This document shows, one piece after another, positions 8,140 to 16,885 of a stretch of DNA of 64,000 nucleotides. A program made the position numbers and the translations under genes. The stretch covers positions 62,001 through 126,000 of the forward strand of contig NZ_JPOC01000028.1 of the NCBI RefSeq assembly GCF_000738775.1, read 5' to 3'. The stretch's first letter is position 1. The number at the start of each line of letters is the position of its first letter. Below the pieces are notes generated by a model. That model saw only the letters and a list, made by a program, of their open reading frames with translations. It ran no database searches and was not told where the DNA came from. The DNA is from Prescottella defluvii. GTDB lineage: Bacteria; Actinomycetota; Actinomycetes; Mycobacteriales; Mycobacteriaceae.

Positions 8140-8619
8140 TTACGGAGCCCGGGATTCCGCGGTCCGTTCGAGCAGCGGGGCGGTACGCGGCCCGACCAAC
8201 TCGCGCATCACCAGTGCCATGTTGGTGCGTTCGACACCCGGGATCTTGAGGATCTGCCCCGCGAGGCGGTACAGGTCGTCGGCGTCGGTCGCGACGACCT
8301 TCACCGACAGGTCCGTCAGCCCGGTCATGCCGGACACCTCGACCACCTCGGGGATGTCGGCGAGCGCATCGACCACGGCGTCGAGCTGGTGCTGGTCAAC
8401 CCGGGTGGAGACGAACGCCGCGAGCGGATACCCCAGCGCCCGGGGGTCGACGAGCCGATCGAACGCGCCGAGGACGCCCGCGCCCTCCCACCGCGCCAGC
8501 CGTGCCTGCACGGTGTTGCGCGAGAGCCCGAGCCGCTGCGCGAGTTCCACCCCCGTCGCCCGCGGATTGTGCGACAGCTCGAGCAACAGCCGGGCATCGG
8601 TGGCGTCCAGAGTGGTCAT
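8140..8619 (-). CDS. Lrp/AsnC-family transcriptional regulator, probable regulator of bkd operon
   Basis: 159 aa from ATG 8619. The N-terminal winged HTH (DATDARLLLELSHNPRATGV then LAQRLGLSRNTVQARL) is followed by the RAM/effector-binding domain (VSTRVDQHQLDAVVDALA and VVATDADDLYRLAG). Lrp-type proteins form octamers that sense amino acids. The gene is divergent from bkdABC with a 167-bp shared intergenic region, so control of branched-chain 2-oxoacid breakdown in response to branched-chain amino acids is the natural inference. Purines sit directly against the ATG, so translation may use a leaderless or weak site. Confidence 0.88.
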   Translation of the reverse strand: MTTLDATDARLLLELSHNPRATGVELAQRLGLSRNTVQARLARWEGAGVLGAFDRLVDPRALGYPLAAFVSTRVDQHQLDAVVDALADIPEVVEVSGMTGLTDLSVKVVATDADDLYRLAGQILKIPGVERTNMALVMRELVGPRTAPLLERTAESRAP

Positions 8620-8786
8620 CCTTCGCAGTGTGCCCGCCCCACTCCCCGCGATGTTGGGCATTGTGCTGAATCGTTGCGGCTTCGCTTGCGCAGATCGCGG
8701 AACGGTGGATGCTGTGAGGTAGAGCACGAACATCCGGTGCCCGCTCACGAGGCGGACCCCGGATCCCGGCAGCGAGGTGACCCACC

Positions 8787-9884
8787 ATGGCCGACACGTC
8801 CGCCTTCCCGGTGCAGCTGGTCCAGCCCGACGGACGGCGCGTGCACCGCCCCGACTACGCCGCGCTGGTCGCCGACATCGGCCCCGACCGGCTGCGTGAT
8901 CTGTACGAGGACCTCGTCGTGGTGCGCCGGATCGACACCGAGGCCACCGCGCTGCAGCGGCAGGGTCAGCTCGGGATCTGGGCGCCCCTGCTGGGGCAGG
9001 AGGCCGCGCAGGTCGGGTCCGTCCGGGCACTCGAACCGGACGACTACATCTTCACCAGCTACCGCGAGCACGCGGTCGCGTACTGCCGCGGGGTGGATCC
9101 GGCGGTGATGACCCGCATGTGGCGCGGGTGCGCGTTCTCGGGCTGGGATCCGGCGTCGGTGAACATGACCAACCCGGCGATCGTGGTGGGGTCGCAGGGC
9201 CTGCACGCGACCGGCTACGCACTCGGCGCGCACCTGGACGGCGCGGAGATCGCGACGATCGTCTACTTCGGTGACGGCGCCACCAGCCAGGGCGACCTGT
9301 CGGAGGCACTGGGATTCGCGACGAGCCTGGCCGCACCGGTGGTGTTCTTCTGCCAGAACAACCAGTGGGCCATCAGCGAACCCGTGCACCTGCAGAGCCC
9401 CACGCCGATCGCGGCGCGGGCCGCGGGCTACGGGATGCCGGCGGTCCAGGTCGACGGCAACGACGTGCTCGCCGTGCTCGCGGCGACCCGCCGGGCCGCC
9501 CGTCGTGCCCGTGAAGGCGGCGGGCCGTCGTTCGTCGAGGCCATCACGTATCGCATGGGCCCCCACACCACCTCCGACGACCCCACCCGGTACCGGACGG
9601 CGGCGGACTCGGAGGTGTGGAAGGCCCGCGATCCGATCGACCGGATGCGCCGACTCCTCGAACGCGAGGGACTGTTCGACGACGCCCTCACCGCTCGGGT
9701 GCGGGCCCGAGCCGACGAGATCGCCGCCCGCCTGCGGGCCGGCGCGCTCGAGGCCCCCGACCCGGGCGTGGACGAGTTGTTCGAGCACGTCTACGCCACC
9801 GACCATCCCCTGATCGACGAGGAACGCGCCGAGTACCGGGCGTACCTCGACACCCTGACCGCCGGTGAGGAGGCCCTGTCATGA
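8787..9884 (+). CDS. bkdA: Branched-chain 2-oxoacid dehydrogenase E1 alpha subunit
   Basis: 365 aa, with ATG preceded by GAGGTGACCCACC. The thiamine-diphosphate motif begins GDGATSQGDLSEALGF and ends NN after about 28 residues (QNNQWAIS). The substrate loop RMGPHTTSDDPTRYR, which carries the phosphorylation-loop-like residues of the BCKDH alpha family, is present. With E1 beta it decarboxylates branched-chain 2-oxoacids and acylates the lipoyl group of E2. It overlaps E1 beta by 4 bp (ATGA). Matches the M. tuberculosis Rv2497c-Rv2495c arrangement, once called pdhABC. A pyruvate-specific enzyme is less likely given the Lrp neighbour. Confidence 0.93.
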   Translation: MADTSAFPVQLVQPDGRRVHRPDYAALVADIGPDRLRDLYEDLVVVRRIDTEATALQRQGQLGIWAPLLGQEAAQVGSVRALEPDDYIFTSYREHAVAYCRGVDPAVMTRMWRGCAFSGWDPASVNMTNPAIVVGSQGLHATGYALGAHLDGAEIATIVYFGDGATSQGDLSEALGFATSLAAPVVFFCQNNQWAISEPVHLQSPTPIAARAAGYGMPAVQVDGNDVLAVLAATRRAARRAREGGGPSFVEAITYRMGPHTTSDDPTRYRTAADSEVWKARDPIDRMRRLLEREGLFDDALTARVRARADEIAARLRAGALEAPDPGVDELFEHVYATDHPLIDEERAEYRAYLDTLTAGEEALS

Positions 9885-10876
9885 CCACCACGACACCCAC
9901 CACCACGATGGCCCTCGGGGCCGCGCTCAACGCGGGACTGCGCCGCGCGCTCGAGGACGACCCGAAGGTGGTGCTGATGGGCGAGGACATCGGCAAGCTC
10001 GGCGGCGTCTTCCGGATCACTGACGCGCTGCAGAAGGACTTCGGGCCGGCCCGCGTCATGGACACTCCGCTCGCCGAATCCGGCATCGTCGGAACGGCTT
10101 TCGGGCTCGCGTTGCGCGGCTATCGACCCGTGTGCGAGATCCAGTTCGACGGTTTCGTCTACCCCGCGTTCGACCAGATCGTCTCGCAGGTCGCCAAGAT
10201 CCACTACCGCACCCGCGGTCACGTGAAGGCGCCGTTGACGATTCGCATTCCGTACGGCGGCGGCATCGGCGCAGTCGAGCACCATTCGGAGTCCCCGGAG
10301 GCGTACTTCGCGCACACCGCCGGGCTGCGCGTGGTGAGCCCGAGCACCCCGGCCGACGCGTTCACGATGATCCGCCAGGCGATCGCCCTCGACGACCCCG
10401 TCGTGTTCCTCGAACCGAAACGGCGCTACTGGGATCGCGGCGAAGTCGACGTCGGCGCTCCCCCGGACCTGCCGCTGCACCGGGCCCGGATCGCCCGACC
10501 GGGCACCGATGCCACCGTCGTCGCGTACGGATCGATGGTCCCGACGGCACTGCAGGCCGCGCGGATCGCCGACGACGAGGGCACCTCGCTCGAGGTGGTC
10601 GACCTCCGGTCGCTGTCGCCGATCGACTTCGACACCGTCGAGGCGTCGGTGCGGCGGACCGGACGCCTGGTCGTCGCGCACGAGGCCCCCGTGTTCGCCG
10701 GACTCGGCGCGGAGATCGCGGCCCGCGTCTCCGAACGCTGCTTCTACCGACTCGAGGCCCCCGTGCGCCGGGTCGGCGGCTTCGACATCCCGTACCCGCC
10801 CGCGAAGCTCGAGAAGCACCACGTGCCCGACGCCGACCGAATCCTCGGCGCAGTCGACGAGGTGCTCGCCGCATGA
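9881..10876 (+). CDS. bkdB: Branched-chain 2-oxoacid dehydrogenase E1 beta subunit
   Basis: 331 aa with the transketolase-like pyrimidine domain (MGEDIGKLGGVFRIT; DTPLAESGIVGTAFG) and C-terminal transketolase domain (VVDLRSLSPIDFDTVEASV; VVAHEAPVFAGLGAE). It pairs with the alpha subunit as an alpha2beta2 heterotetramer; its glutamate-containing LAESG segment lies in the ThDP site. It starts within the stop of bkdA and its own stop overlaps the E2 start (ATGA at 10873), so the three genes are translationally coupled. Confidence 0.93.
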   Translation: MTTTTPTTTMALGAALNAGLRRALEDDPKVVLMGEDIGKLGGVFRITDALQKDFGPARVMDTPLAESGIVGTAFGLALRGYRPVCEIQFDGFVYPAFDQIVSQVAKIHYRTRGHVKAPLTIRIPYGGGIGAVEHHSESPEAYFAHTAGLRVVSPSTPADAFTMIRQAIALDDPVVFLEPKRRYWDRGEVDVGAPPDLPLHRARIARPGTDATVVAYGSMVPTALQAARIADDEGTSLEVVDLRSLSPIDFDTVEASVRRTGRLVVAHEAPVFAGLGAEIAARVSERCFYRLEAPVRRVGGFDIPYPPAKLEKHHVPDADRILGAVDEVLAA

Positions 10877-11994
10877 GCACCCTCGCGGACTTCCGACTGC
10901 CCGACCTCGGGGAAGGACTGACCGAGGCCGAACTGGTGTCGTGGGCGGTGGCCGTCGGCGACACCATCGAACTCAACCAGGTGATCGGCGAGGTCGAGAC
11001 CGCGAAGGCGCTCGTGGAGTTGCCGTCCCCCTTCGCCGGCGTCGTCCGCGAACTGGTCGCGCAGCCCGGCGACACCGTGCCGGTGGGCGCGTCGCTGATC
11101 CGGGTGGAGACCGACGCGGCGGCGCCGCCGGCCGAATCGGTGCTGGTCGGCTACGGGCCTTCCGCGCCCGCCCCGAGCCGACGCCGGCGCCGTGGCAGCC
11201 CGGTCCACCGGGAGCCCGTCGCCCGACCCGACGCGGTGCTGCGGCATCAGGTGCCACCGTCCGCCACCGCGACGACGGCCGATGCGGACGCCAGGGAGAC
11301 CCGCACCCCGATCCGCGGGGTGCGGCGGGAGACCGCCGCGGCCATGGTCCGCAGCGCGTTCACCGCCCCGCAGATCACCGAATTCCTCACCGCCGATGTC
11401 ACCGAGACGACGCGACTGCTCGCGAAGCTGCGGTCGTCGGACCGGTTCACCGGCCTGCACCTCACCCCGCTGGCCGTCGTCGCAAAGGCGGTGCTGGTGA
11501 CGCTGCGCTCCCATCCCGCGCTGAACTCGGCGTGGCTCGACGACACCCAGGAGATCGCCACCAAGCACTACGTCAACCTCGGCATCGCCGCCGCCACCGC
11601 CCGCGGACTCGTCGTCCCCAACATTGAGAACGCCGACCGGCTGACCCTGCCCGAACTGTGCCGGGCGATCACCGAACTGACCGACACCGCCCGCGCCGGG
11701 AAGACGACGCCCGCGCGACTGTCCGGCGGAACCGTCACCATCACCAACGTCGGGGTGTACGGCATCGACGCGGGCACCCCGATCCTCAACCCGGGCGAGG
11801 CCGCGATCCTCGCCCTCGGCGCGATCAACCCTCGCCCCTGGGTGCACGACGACCGACTGGCGATCCGGGACGTCACCACCCTGAGCCTGACCGTGGACCA
11901 CCGCCTCGTCGATGGCGAACAGGCATCGCGGTTCCTCGCCGACCTCGGCGCGCTCCTCACCGATCCCGTCCCGGCCCTCCTCGCCCAACTCTGA
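10873..11994 (+). CDS. bkdC: Branched-chain 2-oxoacid dehydrogenase E2, apparently lacking the subunit-binding domain
   Basis: 373 aa. Residues 1-80 are a lipoyl domain with lipoylated K45 in VETAKALVELPSPF. Residues about 150-373 are the acyltransferase domain ending in TVDHRLVDG (catalytic His/Asp). Between them, where E2 proteins carry a 35-residue peripheral subunit-binding domain, there is only an Arg/Pro/Ala-rich stretch (SRRRRRGSPVHREPVA and ATATTADADA) with no recognisable LA-x-x-x-GVDL or GTGPGGRI motif. Other frames across 11150-11320 do not restore it either. The ORF is otherwise intact. Either the domain was lost or E1/E3 dock differently. A palindromic repeat follows the stop. 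Confidence 0.88.
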   Translation: MSTLADFRLPDLGEGLTEAELVSWAVAVGDTIELNQVIGEVETAKALVELPSPFAGVVRELVAQPGDTVPVGASLIRVETDAAAPPAESVLVGYGPSAPAPSRRRRRGSPVHREPVARPDAVLRHQVPPSATATTADADARETRTPIRGVRRETAAAMVRSAFTAPQITEFLTADVTETTRLLAKLRSSDRFTGLHLTPLAVVAKAVLVTLRSHPALNSAWLDDTQEIATKHYVNLGIAAATARGLVVPNIENADRLTLPELCRAITELTDTARAGKTTPARLSGGTVTITNVGVYGIDAGTPILNPGEAAILALGAINPRPWVHDDRLAIRDVTTLSLTVDHRLVDGEQASRFLADLGALLTDPVPALLAQL

Positions 11995-12000
11995 CTGAGC

Positions 12001-12044
12001 TGAAGGGTCCCTTCACGCGCCGGCAGCGCATGAACGGACCCTTC
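12001..12044. repeat. Long palindromic repeat, copy 1 (probable terminator)
   Basis: TGAAGGGTCCCTTCACGCGC, a short spacer, then GCGCATGAACGGACCCTTCA: an imperfect inverted repeat with about 18-nt arms (mismatch at the AACGG position). The same element, nearly perfect, recurs at 13267-13316 on the other side of the MFS gene. Placed right after the bkdC stop it probably terminates the operon; its dispersed, palindromic nature also fits a REP-like genomic repeat. Confidence 0.8.
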
Positions 12045-12072
12045 AGCTCGGCCGTTCGGTACAAAGGGGTAC

Positions 12073-13263
12073 GTGGATACCCAGCAGACGGACCGGCCGC
12101 CGCATCTGAGGTCGGCGCGCGCCGCGGTCTTCGGGGTGTTCGGGATCAACGGTTTCCTCCTCGCGATGTGGGTGGTCCACATCCCGGCGATCAAGACGCG
12201 GACGGACATCGCGCACTCCACGTTGGGGTCGCTGCTGCTGTTGCTGGCGGTCGGTGCGATCGCGGGCATGCAGCTGTCGGGGCCGCTGGCCGACCGGTTC
12301 GGCAGTCGTGTCATGGTCGCGTTCGGTGGCACGCTGCTGGCCGCCGCGACGATCGGTCCCGGGTTGGCGTCGACCGCGTGGCAGCTGGGCCTGGCGCTGA
12401 CGGTGTTCGGGTTCGGCAACGGCGCGCTCGACGTGTCGATGAACTCGCAGGCCGTCCTCCTCGAACGGGAGTACCGCCGTCCGATCATGTCGGCGTTCCA
12501 CGGGATGTTCTCGATCGGCGGTGTCGCCGGATCCGTCGTCGGGGCGGTGACGATCGGGGCGGGCTGGTCCCCGGCGACGACGCTCGCTGCCGCGTCCGTG
12601 CTGGGTGTCGCGGTGATCGCGGTGTGTACGCCCCGGCTGTTGCCGCCGTCGGCGCATCCGAGCGCGGAACACCACGAGCGACGGCCCCGGGCGAGCTACT
12701 CGCCGCGGGTACTCACGATGGGTGCGGTGGCGTTCACGCTCATGCTCGCCGAGGGCGTCGCGAACGACTGGACGACGCTGCAGGTCAAGGAGCACCTGGG
12801 CGTCTCGGAGTCCGTCGGGGCGCTCGCGTTCGGCGCGTTCTCGTTGACGATGACGGTGGGACGGTTCACCGCGGACCGGGTCAGTTCCGCGCTCGGCCCG
12901 GTCGCGGTGGTCCGGTACGGGACGCTGATCGCGGCGACCGGAATGGGCCTGGTGGTCGTGTCCCCGTGGCTGGCGACGACGTTGCTCGGCTGGGCACTGT
13001 TCGGTCTCGGGCTGTCGGGGTGTGTGCCGCAGATCTTCACCGCGGCCGGCAATCTCGATTCCGGTTCCGCCGGGGCGAACATGTCCCGGGTCGTGGGCAT
13101 GGGCTACATCGGGTTCCTCGCCGGACCGGCGACCATCGGCTGGCTCACCCAGCTGGTGCCGCTGACGATCGCGATGGTCGTGCCGCTGGTGTGTGTGCTG
13201 CTCGCGTGCCGCTTCGCGGGCATCGTCGGGCGTCCGGCACCCCGCCCGGTCGCCGTCGGCTGA
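12073..13263 (+). CDS. MFS transporter (FucP/YbjJ-like)
   Basis: 396 aa, with GTG 12073 preceded by AAAGGGGTAC. About twelve transmembrane segments are visible, from AVFGVFGINGFLLAMWVVHI to LVPLTIAMVVPLVCVLLAC. The loop 2-3 motif GPLADRFGSR is the MFS signature, and VSMNSQAVLLEREYRRPIMS with AFHGMFSIGGVAGS is typical of the YbjJ/FucP-like subgroup of uncharacterised exporters. The substrate is unknown. The gene is monocistronic, enclosed by two copies of a palindromic element. Confidence 0.88.
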   Translation: MDTQQTDRPPHLRSARAAVFGVFGINGFLLAMWVVHIPAIKTRTDIAHSTLGSLLLLLAVGAIAGMQLSGPLADRFGSRVMVAFGGTLLAAATIGPGLASTAWQLGLALTVFGFGNGALDVSMNSQAVLLEREYRRPIMSAFHGMFSIGGVAGSVVGAVTIGAGWSPATTLAAASVLGVAVIAVCTPRLLPPSAHPSAEHHERRPRASYSPRVLTMGAVAFTLMLAEGVANDWTTLQVKEHLGVSESVGALAFGAFSLTMTVGRFTADRVSSALGPVAVVRYGTLIAATGMGLVVVSPWLATTLLGWALFGLGLSGCVPQIFTAAGNLDSGSAGANMSRVVGMGYIGFLAGPATIGWLTQLVPLTIAMVVPLVCVLLACRFAGIVGRPAPRPVAVG

Positions 13264-13266
13264 AAC

Positions 13267-13316
13267 GGCGGAAGGGTCCCTTCACGCGCTCGGAGCGTGT
13301 GAAGGGACCCTTCAGC
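13267..13316. repeat. Long palindromic repeat, copy 2 (probable bidirectional terminator)
   Basis: GAAGGGTCCCTTCACGCGCT, then C, a short GGA-like loop, and GAGCGTGTGAAGGGACCCTTC: 21-nt arms that pair almost perfectly, and each arm itself contains the palindrome AAGGGTCCCTT. It separates the convergent MFS gene and the pntB end and would terminate transcription both ways. Confidence 0.85.
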
Positions 13317-13369
13317 TGACGGGCGGAGGGGGAGCGTCCGCCAGTGCCGTCTTCTGATTCCCGAAGTGG

Positions 13370-14794
13370 CTACAGGGCCTTGAGCTCTTCGGTGACCTCG
13401 GAGACCATCTTCTTGGCGTCGCCGAACAGCATGGACGTGCCGTCTGCGGTGAACAGCGGGTTGTCGATGCCGGCGTAGCCGGAGGACATCGAGCGCTTGA
13501 GCACGATGACCGACTTGGACTGGTCGACGTTGAGGATCGGCATGCCGTAGATCGGGGACGTGGAGTCCTCGCGGGCGGCCGGGTTGGTGACGTCGTTGGC
13601 GCCGATGACGACGGTGACGTCGGTGCGCGAGAACTCGCCGTTGATGTCGTCCATTTCCTTCATCGCGTCGTACGCGACGTCGGCCTCGGCGAGGAGGACG
13701 TTCATGTGGCCGGGCATACGACCGGCGACCGGGTGGATCGCGTACTTGACCTCGACGCCCTTGTCCTCGAGCAGTGCGGCCATTTCCTTGACCGCGTGCT
13801 GGGCCTGCGCGACGGCGAGACCGTAGCCGGGGACGACGATGACCTGGTTGGCGTACGCCATCTGGATCGCCGCGTCCGACGCGGAGGTGGCCTTGACGGT
13901 GCCGCCGGCTGCGGGACCGCCCGCACCGCCGGCGTCGCCGCCACCGAACGAGCCGAAGATGATCGCGGGGATCGAGCGGTTCATGGCCTTGGCCATGAGG
14001 TTGGTCAGGATCGAGCCGGACGCGCCGACGATCATGCCGGCGACGATCATCGCCTGGTTGTTGAGCGCCAGACCCGCGGCCGCGGCCGACAGACCGGTGA
14101 GCGCGTTGAGCAGCGAGATGACGACGGGCATGTCGGCGCCGCCGATCGGCAGCACCACGAACAGGCCCATGACGCCGGCCGCGATCAGCAGGCCGACGAT
14201 CAGCCATGCCGACTGCGGGTCGCCGTCGGCGCCGAGACCGATGTAGACGGCCAGGCCGACCGAGACCACCGCGAGGATCATGTTCGCGAGCTGGAACAGC
14301 TTCGCGGAGGCGACGACCTTCTTCTCGAAGTTCTTGTTCAGCAGCTCCTGCAGCTTCGCGAACGCCACCAGCGAGCCCCAGAAGGAGACCGAGCCGATGA
14401 TCGCCGCGAACAGCGAGCCGACGATGAACGGCGACGAGGGCACCGCGTCGACGGTGGTGAATCCGTCCGAGTCGAGGAACTCGGCCCACGCGATCAGCGC
14501 GACGGTGCCGCCACCGACACCGTTGAACAGTGCGACGAGCTGCGGCATCGCGGTCATCTTGGTGCGCAGGGCCGGCGGGACGCCGAGCACGATACCGACG
14601 ATCAGACCGCCGGCGATGAGGAGCCAGTTGTCGGTGTCGCGGACGTCGATGAGGACGGCGACGACAGCGACGAGCATGCCGATCGCGGCGATGTAGTTGC
14701 CGCGCACCGCGGTCTTCGGGCCCGTCAGACCGGACAGGCCGTAGATGAACATCGCGAACGCGACGATGTAGAGGATCGTGACGAGGTAGCTCAT
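13370..14794 (-). CDS. pntB: NAD(P) transhydrogenase subunit beta
   Basis: 474 aa. The N-terminal half holds about nine transmembrane helices; the C-terminal domain III binds NADP(H) (VVPGYGLAVAQAQHAVKEMA, then GRMPGHMNVLLAEADV, VVIGANDVTNPAAR and GMPILNVDQSKSVIVLKRSM). With PntAA and PntAB it couples proton entry to hydride transfer from NADH to NADP+, supplying NADPH. Its ATG overlaps the stop of pntAB (TGATG at 14792-14796). It is the last gene of the operon and faces the palindromic terminator. Confidence 0.96.
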   Translation of the reverse strand: MSYLVTILYIVAFAMFIYGLSGLTGPKTAVRGNYIAAIGMLVAVVAVLIDVRDTDNWLLIAGGLIVGIVLGVPPALRTKMTAMPQLVALFNGVGGGTVALIAWAEFLDSDGFTTVDAVPSSPFIVGSLFAAIIGSVSFWGSLVAFAKLQELLNKNFEKKVVASAKLFQLANMILAVVSVGLAVYIGLGADGDPQSAWLIVGLLIAAGVMGLFVVLPIGGADMPVVISLLNALTGLSAAAAGLALNNQAMIVAGMIVGASGSILTNLMAKAMNRSIPAIIFGSFGGGDAGGAGGPAAGGTVKATSASDAAIQMAYANQVIVVPGYGLAVAQAQHAVKEMAALLEDKGVEVKYAIHPVAGRMPGHMNVLLAEADVAYDAMKEMDDINGEFSRTDVTVVIGANDVTNPAAREDSTSPIYGMPILNVDQSKSVIVLKRSMSSGYAGIDNPLFTADGTSMLFGDAKKMVSEVTEELKAL

Positions 14795-15126
14795 CAGGCG
14801 TCAGCCCCCTTCTTCTCGGCCGCCGACTTGGCGTCCTTCTTGGGCTTGAACATCGCGAGCATGCGGTCGGTGACGACGAAGCCACCGACGACGTTCAGGG
14901 TGCCGAACACCAGCGCGACGAACAGAATGATCTTGATCGACCAGGGGGCGTCACCGGGCAGGTGCCCGAGCACGACCAGGGCGCCGAGCACGACGATGCC
15001 GTGGATGGCGTTGGTGCCCGACATCAGCGGCGTGTGCAGCGTGTTGGGGACCTTGGAGATCACGGCGAAGCCGACGAACCCGGAGAGGACCAGGATCGCG
15101 ATGTTCGCCAACAATTCGGTGTACAT
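14794..15126 (-). CDS. pntAB: NAD(P) transhydrogenase subunit alpha, membrane part
   Basis: 110 aa from ATG 15126. Three to four transmembrane segments are seen (MYTELLANIAILVLSGFVGF, IHGIVVLGALVVLGHL, IKIILFVALVFGTLNVVGGF), then a charged tail with DRMLAMFKPKK. This is the short domain-II piece in the three-subunit form of the enzyme. I rejected an upstream start at 15156 because ATG 15126 overlaps the pntAA stop by the TGATG coupling used at the next junction and matches the family N-terminus. Confidence 0.94.
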   Translation of the reverse strand: MYTELLANIAILVLSGFVGFAVISKVPNTLHTPLMSGTNAIHGIVVLGALVVLGHLPGDAPWSIKIILFVALVFGTLNVVGGFVVTDRMLAMFKPKKDAKSAAEKKGADA

Positions 15127-16241
15127 CAGGAGTTCTCCTTCGACCGGGTCACGCACGCACCGGCGAGGATCTCGTCCGAGAAGTCCGGGGCCAGGCCGCC
15201 GTTCTCGTCGAGCATCAACTCGATCAGCGCGGCGACGTTCTTCGAGTACAGCTCGGAGGCGTGCTCGGGCATCGTCGCGGGCAGGTTCAGCGGCGAGCAG
15301 ATCGTCACACCGTGCTTGACGGCGATCTGTCCGGGCTCGGTCAGCTCGCAGTTGCCACCGGTCTCACCGGCGAGGTCCACGATCACCGAACCGGGCTTCA
15401 TGCCCTCGACCGCACCGGCGGTCACCAGACGCGGCGCGGGGCGACCGGGCACGAGCGCGGTCGTGATGACCACGTCGAAGTTCTTGATCGCGTCCTCGAG
15501 CGCCTGCTGCTGCTGGGCACGCTCGGCGTCGGTCAGCTCGCGGGCGTAGCCGCCCTCACCGGCCGCGTCGATGCCGAGGTCGAGCCACTGCGCACCGACC
15601 GAACGGACCTGGTCGGCCACCTCGGGGCGCACGTCGTAGCCGGTGGTGCGGCCACCGAGACGCTTGGCCGTGGCCAGCGCCTGCAGGCCTGCGACACCCA
15701 CACCGAGCACCAGCACGGTCGCCGGCTTCACGGTGCCCGCGGCGGTGGTCAGCATCGGGAAGAACCGCGTCGACTCCGACGCCGCCATCACGACGGCCTT
15801 GTAGCCGGCGACGTTCGCCTGCGAGGACAGCGCGTCCATCACCTGGGCGCGGGAGATACGCGGAATCGCCTCGACGGCGAACGCGTCCACACCAGCGGAG
15901 CTGAGGGCACCGATCTGGTTGTCGGCGTTGCGCGGTGCGAGGAAACCGATCAGCGTCTGCCCCGAACGGAGCTTGGCGACCTCGTCGTCGGACGGCGGCG
16001 CGACCTTGGCCACGACGTCCGCCGACCACGCGTCACCGATCGTCGCGCCGGCTTCCTTGTACAGCTCGTCCGGAATCAACGCACCCAGGCCGGCTCCGGG
16101 CTCGACGACGACGTCGACACCCTTCGCGGCCAACGTCGCCACAACCTTGGGCACCAACGCCACCCGCCGCTCGCCGTCGCTCGTCTCCCGAACGACACCG
16201 ACCGACGGGCGCGCCTGTGCCGCACTCTTCGATGTATCCAA
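15126..16241 (-). CDS. pntAA: NAD(P) transhydrogenase subunit alpha, NAD-binding part
   Basis: 371 aa, starting at TTG 16241 with a GCAGGAAG site about 8 nt upstream. It has the alanine-dehydrogenase/transhydrogenase N-terminal domain (GVVRETSDGERRVALVPKVV), the NAD-binding Rossmann motif VLVLGVGVAGLQALATAKRL and the RQD-loop-like DYDVRPE equivalent (GYDVRPEVADQV). It is cytoplasmic and binds NAD(H) as domain I. First gene of pntAA-pntAB-pntB. A CRP/GlxR-like site lies 199 bp upstream, but nearer the divergent gene. Confidence 0.95.
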   Translation of the reverse strand: MDTSKSAAQARPSVGVVRETSDGERRVALVPKVVATLAAKGVDVVVEPGAGLGALIPDELYKEAGATIGDAWSADVVAKVAPPSDDEVAKLRSGQTLIGFLAPRNADNQIGALSSAGVDAFAVEAIPRISRAQVMDALSSQANVAGYKAVVMAASESTRFFPMLTTAAGTVKPATVLVLGVGVAGLQALATAKRLGGRTTGYDVRPEVADQVRSVGAQWLDLGIDAAGEGGYARELTDAERAQQQQALEDAIKNFDVVITTALVPGRPAPRLVTAGAVEGMKPGSVIVDLAGETGGNCELTEPGQIAVKHGVTICSPLNLPATMPEHASELYSKNVAALIELMLDENGGLAPDFSDEILAGACVTRSKENS

Positions 16242-16439
16242 TGTTTCGACTTCCTGCGTTAGATGGTGTGCACGCCACGACGGGCGGCAACTATCGAGCG
16301 ATCGACGGACGATGACCCGATCGATGCAAGTGGTCCACGATGGTAAGCAGAACTACCGTGATCAAGGGAATGCGGTCAAGTCGAATTATTTATCTGAATC
16401 GAGTCCGAACAGAGGTATACCACCATAGGGATAGTCATT

Positions 16440-16455
16440 TGTGATATAGCTCACT
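16440..16455. promoter_or_regulatory. CRP/GlxR-type operator
   Basis: TGTGATATAGCTCACT matches the cyclic-AMP receptor consensus TGTGA-N6-TCACA at every conserved base except the last. It lies in an A+T-rich 269-bp divergent region, 56 bp upstream of the DUF488 gene and 199 bp upstream of pntAA. Corynebacterial GlxR and mycobacterial Crp bind such sites. Which promoter it serves is inferred; position favours the DUF488 gene unless the pntAA transcript starts far upstream. Confidence 0.6.
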
Positions 16456-16510
16456 ACTTCAAGGGAATGCAAATCGACGCCGAGATCGACCCCGGACACG
16501 GAGGTGGGAG

Positions 16511-16885
16511 ATGGCCGCGAAGAGTGTGGAGATCGAGCGCGTGTACGACCGTCCGGGCGCCGAAGCGGCGTTCCGGGTCTTCGTCGACCGACTGTGGCCG
16601 CGGGGGCTGCGCAAGGATTCGTTCCACTACGACGACTGGGCCAAGGAACTGGCACCGTCCACCGAGCTGCGCCGGTGGTACAGCCACGACGTCGCCGAGT
16701 TCGGCGAGTTCCGGTCCCGCTATCTCGCGGAACTCGAATCGCCCGACGGTCGCAGCGAGGTGGAACGCGTTCTCGAACTCGCACAGGACCGTCCGATCGT
16801 CCTGTTGACCGCCACCAAGGACGTCGAACACAGCCAGGCCGCAGTGCTGCGGGACTTCCTGCGCAAACTCGACCAACCCGAATGA
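16511..16885 (+). CDS. DUF488-family protein
   Basis: 124 aa. Family hallmarks are visible: an N-terminal ERVYDRPGAEAAFRVFVDRL, then WPRGLRKDSFHYDDWAKELAP, ELRRWYSHD and the C-terminal LLTATKDVEHSQAAVL, where the usual LxYAAKDxxHNQAxVL pattern is present in modified form. The biochemical role of DUF488 is unknown. ATG 16511 is preceded directly by GGAGGTGGGAG. The gene stands alone downstream of the CRP-like site. Confidence 0.88.
   Translation: MAAKSVEIERVYDRPGAEAAFRVFVDRLWPRGLRKDSFHYDDWAKELAPSTELRRWYSHDVAEFGEFRSRYLAELESPDGRSEVERVLELAQDRPIVLLTATKDVEHSQAAVLRDFLRKLDQPE

Noticed and set aside
8620-8786. Specific Lrp operator between the regulator and bkdA
   Set aside because: TTGCG/CTTGCGCA half-repeats are present but too weak and irregular to call without alignment of related promoters.
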